Below, piece by piece: positions 55,276-64,000 of a stretch of DNA of 64,000 nucleotides. Each line of letters opens with the position of its first letter. Positions within the stretch are counted from its first letter, which is position 1. Both the position numbers and the translations under genes were made by a program. The stretch covers positions 248,001 through 312,000 of the forward strand of contig JACEHZ010000204.1 of assembly GCA_017893485.1 (NCBI GenBank), given 5' to 3'. Below the pieces are notes generated by a model. The model saw nothing but the letters and a program-made list of their open reading frames with translations, did not search any database and had not been told where the DNA came from. This DNA comes from Hemerocallis citrina (taxonomy: Eukaryota; Streptophyta; Magnoliopsida; Asparagales; Asphodelaceae).

Positions 55276-58200
55276 GATTTTTACAAGAAAAACCCTAGAA
55301 AAGTTAATTAGAAGGGTATATATATAAACCTTTGGTCAAATATGGGCTTATAGGAAATTTTTCCCTTTTATCTCTTTCTCCCTACCCTTCTCTTCCCCCT
55401 CTCCCACTTCAGTTCGGCCAGAGAAAGAAACCCCACCCGGCCAAGCTTTAGGGCTCAAAACCCTAGCCATTTTCCATTGATTTCTTCACAAAAATTTGAG
55501 GGTTTTAGCTAATTTGGAGGTGCTCTACTCATTTCCGGAGTCCATTTGCAAAGATAAGGCTTGTAAGGTAAGAAATTATGAAGTTTAGTTTATGGGAAAA
55601 TATGATTTTGAGTTTTAGTGCTAGAAAATGATATAGTAGGGTAATTAGGTGATGCTAGTAATTATAGAGAAGAAAGATTGGTGAGAAATTGAGTGGTTTG
55701 TGAGTTATAAATTAATTAGTGTGTTGGCTTTAGAATTTGGATAATAAATAGAATAATTGATAAGTATGGATTATAGAAATTGTTGTGTATTTAGGGGAAA
55801 TAATTTAGAATGGGTTTAGTGAAAATTTTATGGAGTTAGAATCCCGTCGGAATCTCAAAAAATACGGGTACACTAATTATGCACGCCGGGTGTTCGGTAA
55901 AATGCTCGAGCGAGGTTTAGGTGAAAATTTGATGAGTTCGGAGGTATAATTGAGTTCTATTATTATTAGTAACCCTAATTTGAGAAACTAGGAAGAAGGA
56001 ATTAAAGAAATTAGGATATAGGAAATTTTCCTAATAGGAAGCCTTCGATCTATAAGTGAGTTTTTGTATTGGGACCCGAATTCGAAATCCATCGATGTAA
56101 CTCACCTACATATGTCATTTGTGACGCGTGGGTGAAGACGGATCGAAATTTGGAGGTCCGTAGGTTGAGTTTTGAGCTTTAAGCTAATCGGTCCTATAAT
56201 TTCCTATTTAGGTGGAAAAAGTCGAACTTCGACTGGCTACAGGACGGACGTGGGACATCGTTTGCTCGAGCCGTCAGGTGAGTATATTGTAATTATAAAT
56301 ATTTTATATTGTGGCCAAATTTCGTGGCTTTTTGATATGTCTTGAAAAAGTTATAGCAAAAATTGATTTTCAAGGAAAATACGAAATTTTAGGGGCCCGA
56401 AAATGGGTTTTTGAGAAATTTAGTGAAATTAATTATTTTAAGCATATAAAACCTATATTATGGATTAATGTGATGTGTTGATGTATAAAAACTAAATATA
56501 TTAAATTATTTATGCATATTTTTACCCCGTGCATGTTTTGTGCATGTTTTTGGGGTATATAGGCCGATATAGGCAATCGGGTATATGCGGAGCCTGGTGT
56601 ATGGGCTAGCATGTCATGGATGGATGTTATAAGATGTAATTAGACGAATTTAGTGATTGTGATCATATTTTGAAGATCTGTGTAATTATAGTACACGTTT
56701 GTGCATGCTTTGGGGCTATAAGCCCTTATAAGTGATTTTACTTATATGAAACAGGATGTATGAGCTAGTATGCTATAATTAGATATTATAAGACTTAATT
56801 AGAGGAAATAAGTGGTTTTGGCCCCTTATGATGGGAAACCCGCATGTGTGATGTTTATTTGTAATATATATAGAGATGATCATGATGCGTGATGCAATAA
56901 TTGACGAAATTAAATAAGTGGGTGCATGTTTACATTTTAATTATGTTTGAAATGAATTAATGGGCAATAATATGATATGTTGGTTTATATGATAAATGAC
57001 TTGGTGTATGTTTATATGGGATTTAATGAAGTAGCGAATAGCATGGTATTCATAATGGGTGATGTTATGGTAAATTAAATAACATGATGGTTTCTATGTT
57101 AAATGACATGGGGTATGCATATATATATGATACAACGAGATGGTAATCAATATCGTGGATATCAGTTGTGCATCTAATGCAAGATAAAAGGTGAGATGGT
57201 AAGTGTTAATAAAATGTGTTTTATTCACATGATTAAAGTCAAGAATGTGGCTATTGTGCAAATAAAAGCTGTGATGCTTTGTGTTTATTAATAAAATGAA
57301 AAGATGATATAACAAATGGCTTTGTTGACCAGTACCTACAGCAATCCTGGGGGTTTGGGCTAGACCTCCTAATACCCAAGGACCGGCTTGGGGTAAGTGG
57401 ACCCAAACTATGTTTGGGGTAAGTGGATTTTATCGCCCAAGCTATCGGCTTGAGGCCCGGCTTTCCCTCGATGACAGCTGTCGCGAGGAAGTACCCAGTT
57501 TATCTGGGGTAAGTGGTTTTTCCCTCCTGGCTTCGGCTGGGAGGAAGTACCCAGTTTATCTGGGGTAAGTGGTTTTTCCCTCGATGACAGACGTCGCGAG
57601 GAAGTACCCAGGTTACCTGGGGTCAGTGGCTTTTTCCCTCTTGGCTTCGGCCGGGAGGAAGTACCCAAGTTCTACTTGGGGTTAGTGGTTCCCTCGCTAG
57701 TTCGGCTAGGAGGAAGACGTAGCCTCGGACGAGTAAGACTCTGTGTGAGCATCGGGCCGCGTGTTTACTGGGCTGTCGGCTTTCAGTATGTTGAGATACT
57801 GTGGCTCACTGGTCGATAAACTAATAAAATAAATAAGTGTAAATAACAAATGTGGTAGTAAAGAAAGTGGATAGTAAATTGTGAATTGTGCGTGGAAAAG
57901 AAAGTGGATAGTGAAATGTGAACTTTGTGTGGAAAAAGAAAGTTGCGTGAATGAAGTAAATGTGAAAGTGCACGTGCTATGAGTTAATATATGAAAAGAA
58001 GTGATAGATGCCGCATGTGATTAATTTAAGATGGAAATAATAAAAGAGATGTGTTATCATGAATAATACGGAGTAATTGTATTATGTGTGTGATCATTAA
58101 AGTAAAATACAGTTGATATGAGTTGTACCTTGAAATTGTGTCAAGGAACTACCTGCCCGCAATTTCAGTGGAAATTGTGGAAACTACCTGCCTTGGCATA

Positions 58201-59901
58201 ATTCGCAGGGTGAGTGGATATAATGGTGGTAATGATTAATAGAAATGAGAAATAAAGTGAAGTGAAGATGATAAGTGATTGAAGTGAAATTAATAATCAA
58301 GCTATCGGCTTGAGATGTGATGTGATATTACCCAAACTGTGTGTTTGAGGTACAATGATTATTACCCAAGCTATCGGCTATGGGATGTGATATGTGGTGG
58401 CCCCAGAGTGTGTTTGGGGATTAAGTGAAAATGATAATAAGATTTATTGTTATAAGAAAAAGTAATTACTAAAGTGATATAATAAGATGTGAACGAGCTA
58501 TACAACATGGTTTTGATGTAATGAGTATAAGAATTCTAATTAATGAGGTGTTAATGATGTGATGAAATGTGAGTAAATCGCATGGGCAATGAGATGTGGT
58601 AATTATGTCATGAGAAATGAAGGAATGTGGTAGTATGAGAATAGATGCATATGTTTATGATGTGATACTTTTATAACATAATAAAATAAATACCTGTTTT
58701 ATGAGATTGGATATGATAATGGTTATTAAAGAAAGTATGTTGTGATATGAGTTTGTGTACTTTGAAAGTGTGTCGGGGAACTACTCGCCTGCTATTTCCG
58801 TGGAAATGGTGGGAACTACCTGCCTCGGCACAACTTCTAGGATGAATGTGTGTGTTGATAACATAATATAAGTAAATGAAACGCATGGCTAAATAGAGTT
58901 GGAGAAATGATGTAATAACATCATGTAGTTATGTTAATATAAATAGTGAAATGCTGATATGATGATAAGTGTGGAAAGATGAATATTCGTATTATGCGAA
59001 TGTAAGATAAGTATATTTATATATCTATACGAGGTTGATGTGAAGTGTATTATGAAATGTGGGAAGTATGGATAATTAAATAATTGAATGCAGGATTGGC
59101 AAAGTATGTGATTTATCACTGTATTGACGATGTTGTTGTGTTCAGGATTCAGGTGGCATTATTTTAATTTGGTATTTGTAAGTTTAAGTATTTTCTTTAT
59201 ACTATTTTAATTTGTCGTTAGATTAGTAATTATACTCACACCAGAAATGGCTAACCCCTTAGTGTTTTGGGGGGTTAGGGGAGTCTGAGGACTACCCTAG
59301 ATCTCCCACTGTTGCAGGTTCTCATCAGTGCAGAGGTGAGGCGTGGAGTGGTAGTATACCTTTTTATTTTAAAAATTTGTATTATTTAGTTATAGGAATA
59401 GTGAAATTTATGATTTAAATTGTATTATGAGTGTATAAGCCTGTATATGACGATGATGAGTATAGTGTGAGGTTGTGTGGTATGTTGGTGACCCATACCC
59501 ATCTCGTCGTGGAGTACCAGGCTCTGTGGTAAGTTTTACAATGATTTTTCTAAGATTTTACCTCGTTTTTCAAAGAAATTCATAGTTTTTAATTGATATT
59601 TGATAATCCGTTATGAGTTTGGCCCCCAGAGCATTATATTATATTGCCTGTATGTATCTGCTCATTTTGGCCTGGGGAGCCCATGAAAATATTATGTGGT
59701 TTGTGAGCTACGGAATTTTGAGCAGAATTCCGTAAGCTTTTTGTGTTTCGGGGCAAAATTTACAGGGGAGACTCTGCCAAAATTTTTCCTGAAATATAAC
59801 TTTCTTAGTTTATGATTAAAGTGATATAGAAATTGAAAGAATTGAATTTGGAGACTTAGTTTTTAAAAAAAAAAAAAAAATAAAAAATTTGGGGTATTAC
59901 A
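55276..59901 (+). repeat. LTR-B, right-hand copy (about 4.6 kb)
   Basis: From about 55860 to 59901 it is collinear with the solo LTR 9390-13350. The exact left border is not visible, because no TGTAAC start was found between 55250 and 55400. A TATA-like TATATATAAACC lies at about 55318, and a CT-rich start region follows (55370-55420). The tail 57953-59901 is almost identical to 51534-53496. It ends TTACA before GTGAC. Confidence 0.85.
57330..57740. repeat. Hairpin array in LTR-B
   Basis: This is the same sequence of inverted repeats as at 10905-11330, with one additional unit (TTCCCTCCTGGC-TTC-GGCTGGGAGGAA at about 57520-57545). Several stems differ in sequence between the two copies yet still pair (for example GACAGCTGTC against GACAGTTGTC, which keeps a G-U pair). 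More hairpins continue at 58130-58410 and 58765-58840, and in the hybrid LTR at 51720-52010 and 52350-52440. Confidence 0.8.
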
Positions 59902-59906
59902 GTGAC

Positions 59907-60775
59907 GCTTTTACCCATTCTTCAATTGTTCTATCTACGTCTTTTACGCAATCTAGGTCTAACCATTCTCCATTTCCTGTTATTCCTTTTTCGTAGTGTT
60001 CTGTTGGTTCGTATTTTGGGGTTTCTTTTTCTTTATCTCTTCCTGGTTGTATTCTTCTTTTTGTATTTTGCCATTTCCATGGTAATTGGTATGGTTTTTT
60101 GTTAGGTGGTGGTCTTAAGATTTCATACATGTTATTTGGAATTTCTGAAGGTTTTTCAATAATCTTATCTTGGTCCATTTTTATTTCTTCGTTTGTTATA
60201 TCTAGATTTTTCAAGGCTTATTGCACTTCTTCTGGATTAGGATTTGCCATTAAATCTTCTATTTCCAAGATATTTATATTAAGTTTTGTTATGGCTTCTA
60301 ACTCTTTCATACCTTCTTCTGTCATGCCCAATTCTTCTTCTGGGTAGTTTGTCATATATCTTCCTAATTCTTTTATATTTTTATTTATGATTCTTAAATC
60401 TTTTCTTATATCACTGAACATTTCAGGACCGTTGTAATCTTCTTCCAACTCTTGTATGTTTAAATAAATTTTTGGCTCAATGTCCTATTATTTTTTTTGC
60501 TAGTAGGTGTTGGTAATACCAACTTGCTTCTTCGTTTCTGTAATCTAATACTTTGTATGCTATTTGTTTTTGTATCTCTTTAGGTAGTTGATTAGTTACT
60601 TTTATTGTTAGTAATAGGTATTCTGATATTTCTTTACTAGCAATATGCTTACTTTCCACTAATCTTTTATCAACGTATCTAATCTTGAATTTTGAAAGAT
60701 TTTTTAATTTAAGTTTCTCTATTTTCTGTGAATTATCCAGCTTTTCTAGGGGTAAGGTGTATTATAGTTTATAAT
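59907..60775 (-). pseudogene. Viral ORF1, N-terminal part
   Basis: Open segments (60659-60477, 60448-60218, 60214-59897) in mixed frames form a Lys/Glu-rich, mostly helical protein with no catalytic motif. It includes PNKKPYQLPWKWQ and ends at EWLDLDCVKDVDRTIEEW before the insertion. After the insertion the capsid part continues (FEKFIEATF). The start codon was not identified: the frame is readable to about 60775 but lacks an ATG there. The region probably precedes the capsid domain as in other ORF1 proteins. Confidence 0.65.
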
Positions 60776-60962
60776 TTCTAAAGTACGGTTATATATAAAA
60801 ATCTGCTTTTTGGTTATTATAATTAAAAGGGGTAGTTGGCTAAGAGTCCGTTTGTTTCAATATTTTTCACCCTTTTTCTAAATACTGTATTGGGAGTTGG
60901 CGTTTGTTTTGAGTGTTTTCTCAAAACACTATTGAGAATACTGATACCCCTCATTTTCGATA

Positions 60963-61195
60963 TTCCCAACCCATCTCTCCTCTCTTCTCACTCACGAGCT
61001 CTCTCTCTCTCCTCACTCACGAGATCTGGTCGCCTTCGTTGTCTTCTACCTTCCCCCCCTCTTTTCGAAACGTCTCTTCCAAATCTGGTCTCCCCAACCC
61101 ATCTCTCCTCTCTTCTCAATCACTAGATCTAGTCGCCTTCGTTGTCTTCTACCTCCCCCCCTCTTTTCGAAACGTCTCTTCCAAATCTGGTCTCT
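60963..61195. repeat. Two-copy ~105-bp repeat in the Harbinger 5' region
   Basis: CCCAACCCATCTCTCCTCTCTTCTC...GCCTTCGTTGTCTTCTACC...CTTTTCGAAACGTCTCTTCC occurs twice, the second copy starting near 61091. The copies differ at a few bases. It is CT-rich 5'-UTR-like sequence. The ORFs here (60836-61197) are repeat translations. Confidence 0.8.
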
Positions 61196-61466
61196 GATCA
61201 CTACCGGCGACAACCCCTTTCCCTCTCTTCTCGACCGTCTCTCCCTTGAGGCAGCTAACCCTACCCACTTCAAACCCGTACGGTCCCTTCTTCCTCCTTT
61301 CTTTTTTGAACCCAGATCTGATCTCCCCCCCCCCAAATCAACGTTTTTCCGAACGATTCTACTGTGAAATCGAGCGGAAACGTGTGATTCTCTCGCTGGT
61401 GACTTCGATACCAGTCTATTTCTCTGTCGAATTGGTGAGGGGTTGAGGAGTTTTGGTTGGGGGTTA

Positions 61467-62845
61467 ATGGTTTGCACTACCCGTGCTGCATATCGGAGAA
61501 GAGCTAGGGAACGAAGGGCAAATCGAATCAAAGAGCTACGCAAGGTCGAATCCTGTGCTGACAATTTCTTCCTTGTTCAAATCCAATCAAAGGTATGAAC
61601 CGCGATTGTATTCTTTATTTGGTTGTTTTTCTTTACGAATTTGTGCCAATTTTTAATACTATTTTGGACCGAAAATTTTTTCTGGAAAACGGTCCAGACT
61701 TCATCTTTGGCCGAATTCAGAGTTACCATTTTTGGGTGTAATCGGTGGCTACTTGCAACCTAGGGTTATCCAATCTGCTTTTAAACTAATTGAAGGAATT
61801 TGGCATTTTTTTTTTATTGGTATTTCTTCAATATAGATGAGTAGTATGGGTAGGGGGAAGGAGAAGGCAGTGGAGGAGGATTATGGGTTGTGGCCTTCCC
61901 ATATTGCGGAGTTTTTTATCAACCTTATGGAGACTGCAGTTGACAGTGGTTACCTAAAAAGTAACACATTCGACGCAAAAACTTGGAGTAGTTTTGCTGT
62001 ACAGCTGCAATAGGTCTGTGGCCGTTCATTCACGGTACCACAACTGAAGTCAAAATATAACCGACTTAAATCAGAATGGAAGGTGTTTTCTGATTTGAAG
62101 AAACAGAGCGGTTTTGGTTGGGATGAAGTCAACGAAACCGTTACTTGCGAGTTACCAGTTTGGGAGCAGTATATTAAGGTTAATATATATAATCTCAAAG
62201 TTTGATTTTTGTTTGTGAATCCTTTTTTATTATACTTCATCTTCACTCTAATACTTGCATAGTAACAACAAATTCTATGAATAGATACATCCTGCTGCAA
62301 AAAAATACCAACATAAGGGGTTGGCACATTTTGAGAAATTGACAAAAATAATGGAGGAATCTGTAGCCCAGGGCAATGTGGCAAGGGCTTCCACACAAAG
62401 GGGGTTCGAGGATGAGGAGGCGCGGAGGATGAACTATGAGTTTGGCCACTCCCATCAATCACACGTAAATGTGATTGATGAGGATGATGATGTGCCAATG
62501 GGTTCGGGGTCGGGATCACGTAAGAGAAAATCTAGTGCATCAAGTGGCCGCAGATCAGCGATGTCAATGGTGAAAGAATATCTTGATGCCTGTATGCAAA
62601 CTCAAGTAGTCAAAAGAAGCAGGTTGAAGAATAAAAATGAGGTGGACAGTGATGTCTCGATTAACCCTGCTTTGGCTGAATAGGATCAATGCCAAGATAT
62701 AATAAATGCGATGACAGGGCTTGATCCAATTGTAGCTTTAAAAGCAGTACACTACCTATTTCAAAATCCCCGCATTTGTCATGGTTTCCTCCGTATGCCT
62801 CGAGAACAGCAGGAGTTGGCGGTTCGTTTTTATGCCACCCTATAG
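61467..62845 (+). pseudogene. Harbinger accessory gene, Myb/SANT-like DNA-binding protein
   Basis: Three exons can be read: 61467-61592 (Arg-rich start), 61837-62178 and 62285-62845, with GT...AG borders and phase 0 at both joins. Exon 2 holds a Myb/SANT-like (trihelix) domain: the first helix around WPSHIAEFFINLM, a central WSSFAVQL, and LKSKYNRLKSEWKVF as the third helix. Exon 3 has a basic patch (SRKRKSSAS) that could be a nuclear signal. Two in-frame TAG codons (62011-62013, 62681-62683) would truncate it. Both are one C-to-T step from CAG, or one change from other sense codons. In the family this protein binds the terminal repeats and brings the transposase into the nucleus. Confidence 0.8.
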
Positions 62846-63218
62846 TCATACCATTCGGCCTAATGGGATAAACAAATCATGTTGTAGACAATTTTTTATG
62901 ATTATTTCCGTATTTGCTCGAGGTTGATTGTAGTATGACGGCTTGACGGTGAACAAATTGCTTATTTAATTTAATTTAAATTTATAATGTTATTTTTTCC
63001 TAAAATAGATTTGCTAGTAGTAGTATACCTTGTTATCTTTTTTCAATGCTAGAGCTTGTGGAATTCTACCATCTCTCAATATGTTATTTTGTGATTCCGT
63101 AAATCTCGTTACATATAGTCGTATTATTAAATGTGTGTGCACTTGATATGGGATTTTCTCAAAATGATTTCTATCTTCTTGTTTATAGTGAGTTACTACT
63201 GCAAGTGCATCCTCTGTT

Positions 63219-64000
63219 ATGGATACTTCTTCATCCAGTAGTGACGATCTCGAAGAGGTGATGAATATAATCTTGCTAACTGAATTATGTGAAGAACTTG
63301 ACCGTACAAGGTCCACTAATAAAAAGCAAACAGGACGTGAATATTTGGATAATATGTTAGAGGGTTCCCAGGCCGAGTTTCATGGAATATTCCGTATGAA
63401 CCAAGATTGTTTTATGGCCTTGTGTGCTTTCCTGCAAAATGGGAACTACTGCGAGGAAACAGCGGAGTCTTCAAGTCGTAGACGATTGTCTTTCGAGGAA
63501 AGCGTGGCAATTTTCCTGTATATTGTCGGTCATAGTTCAAGAATGCGACTAGCCGGTAATACGTTTAACCACTCAACTCAAACAATCCAAAAGCACTTTA
63601 CAATTGTATTGAAAGGTCTGGCAAGAGCAGCAACATTACTTATCAGACCCCCTGATTATACACTTGTACATCACAGAATCGCTAATTCCACAGACTTTTA
63701 CCTGTGGTTTCAGGTATTACGTCACCCTGATTGCGTCATGTATTATTAAAGTTTTTTCCTAGTTTGGATTTGTGATATCTATTATTCGAATTCATTAATG
63801 TAGGGAGCTATTGGTGCTGCTGATGGCACGTTAATCAAAGCTACAGTTCCCGCTATTCGAAGCAATGCTTGTCGCTCTCGAAAGGGTATTGTAAGTCAAA
63901 ATGTATTGGCAGCATGCAATTTTAACATGCTGTTTACATTTGTTTACGTGGGATGGGAAAACAGTGCGAACGATTCCCGTGTAATGCATACTGCATTAGC
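63219..64000 (+). CDS. PIF/Harbinger transposase (HARBI1-like), partial at window end
   Basis: Exon 1 (63219-63713) encodes 165 residues and ends at CAG|GTATTA. Exon 2 starts at 63804 after TGTAG and joins in phase 0. The N-terminal part has a helix-turn-helix-like region (FRMNQDCFMALCAFL, RRRLSFEESVAIFLYIVGH). The DDE nuclease starts with GAIGAADGT (first Asp) and NDSRV (second Asp). The Glu lies beyond the window. No stop or frameshift is visible. The ATG at 63219 opens a Ser/Asp-rich start; an earlier start is not excluded. With the damaged accessory gene nearby, this element may depend on a helper. Confidence 0.85.

Larger units (their letters stand above)
50651..59901 (+). mobile_element. 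Chimeric LTR retroelement with different LTR families at its ends
   Basis: The insertion is bounded by a perfect 5-bp TSD, GTGAC (50646-50650 and 59902-59906). The left end is LTR family A (TGTGAGACCCCG), the right end is LTR family B (GGGGTATTACA). Order: LTR-A, primer site, 190-bp internal, second LTR-A that switches at about 51522-51533 into LTR-B, LTR-B end, second primer site, decayed gypsy pol, LTR-B to the right end. The switch point has an 11-base word (GGAAAAAGAAA) common to both families. The paired LTR-A parts look identical, and the paired LTR-B tails differ at only a few positions in about 1.95 kb. It interrupts viral ORF1. Confidence 0.9.
40798..60843 (-). mobile_element. Endogenous pararetrovirus (Caulimoviridae), about one genome length
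   Basis: On the minus strand, from right to left: ORF1 N-terminal part, capsid with CCHC knuckle, 30K-type movement protein, protease-like domain, second ORF with protease, RT and RNase H, transactivator-like ORF, pregenomic promoter with poly(A) signal, leader ORF and a tRNA-Met primer site. Order and content fit the Cavemovirus/Solendovirus side of the family, where capsid and movement protein share ORF1. After removing the solo LTR (45387-48688) and the chimeric element (50651-59901) about 7.5 kb remain, close to the family genome size. Several stops and frameshifts show it is inactive. The right border is hidden by the Harbinger element. No integrase is present, as expected. Confidence 0.9.
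60844..64000 (+). mobile_element. PIF/Harbinger transposon (continues past the window)
   Basis: GAGTCCGTTTGTTTC directly after TAA (60841-60843) fits the PIF/Harbinger terminal repeat and its 3-bp TAA target. The interior has the two expected genes, a Myb/SANT-like accessory gene (61467-62845) and a DDE transposase (from 63219), both on the plus strand. The right TIR lies outside the window. It inserted into the right flank of the viral copy. Confidence 0.85.

Noticed and set aside
60836..61197. Plus-strand ORFs in the Harbinger 5' region
   Set aside because: They translate a CT-rich two-copy repeat and do not connect to the accessory gene exons.

Overview
The window is nuclear DNA from a flowering plant, probably a eudicot. 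It carries Ty1/copia and Ty3/gypsy retrotransposons, hAT, Helitron, MULE and PIF/Harbinger DNA transposons, TRIMs, an endogenous pararetrovirus (Caulimoviridae) and an intron-containing leaf-rust-10-like receptor kinase (LRK10L). No species marker is visible, so I do not name one. Most of the sequence is mobile DNA. Many borders could be placed exactly because target-site duplications (TSDs) are still readable.

Layout. (1) 1-3705: tail of a long LTR (1-370), unrecognised AT-rich DNA, and a Helitron (2871-3407). (2) 3706-21147: one degenerate copia element, net about 4.5 kb, opened to 17.4 kb by three insertions: a hAT element inside its 5' LTR (3786-7613), a 5.0-kb gypsy solo LTR (8351-13350, itself holding a MULE MITE) and a 4.1-kb gypsy solo LTR in reverse orientation (14407-18499). 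(3) 21148-23980: a TRIM LTR remnant, a 216-bp tandem repeat, a hAT MITE and a second Helitron. (4) 23984-39772: an LRK10L receptor locus. An intact extracellular exon (23984-24761), a 36-bp linker exon (32602-32637) and a transmembrane plus kinase exon (38658-39772) match in splice phase and together give 643 codons including the stop. The introns would be 7.8 kb and 6.0 kb, filled with broken copies of another extracellular exon, a young copia element with a full-length open gag-pol (25705-30628), a TRIM, a copia solo LTR and a second broken copia on the minus strand. A two-gene reading is also possible.

(5) 40798-60843, minus strand: about one genome length (roughly 7.5 kb net) of an endogenous pararetrovirus, with tRNA-Met primer site, a leader ORF, pregenomic promoter, transactivator-like ORF, protease-RT-RNase H ORF, and a capsid / zinc-knuckle / movement-protein ORF that ends in a second protease-like domain. 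It is split by a 3.3-kb solo LTR (45387-48688) and by a 9.25-kb chimeric retroelement (50651-59901). That retroelement has different LTR families at its two ends but a single perfect TSD (GTGAC). (6) 60844-64000: a PIF/Harbinger transposon running off the window, with a Myb/SANT-like accessory gene (two nonsense codons) and an open transposase gene.

The likely order is: receptor locus and viral integration first, then retroelement insertions into both, then MITEs. The items most worth a second look are the chimeric retroelement, the duplicated protease-like domain and leader ORF of the viral copy, the hairpin array carried by one LTR family, and the receptor gene whose two introns have become transposon traps.
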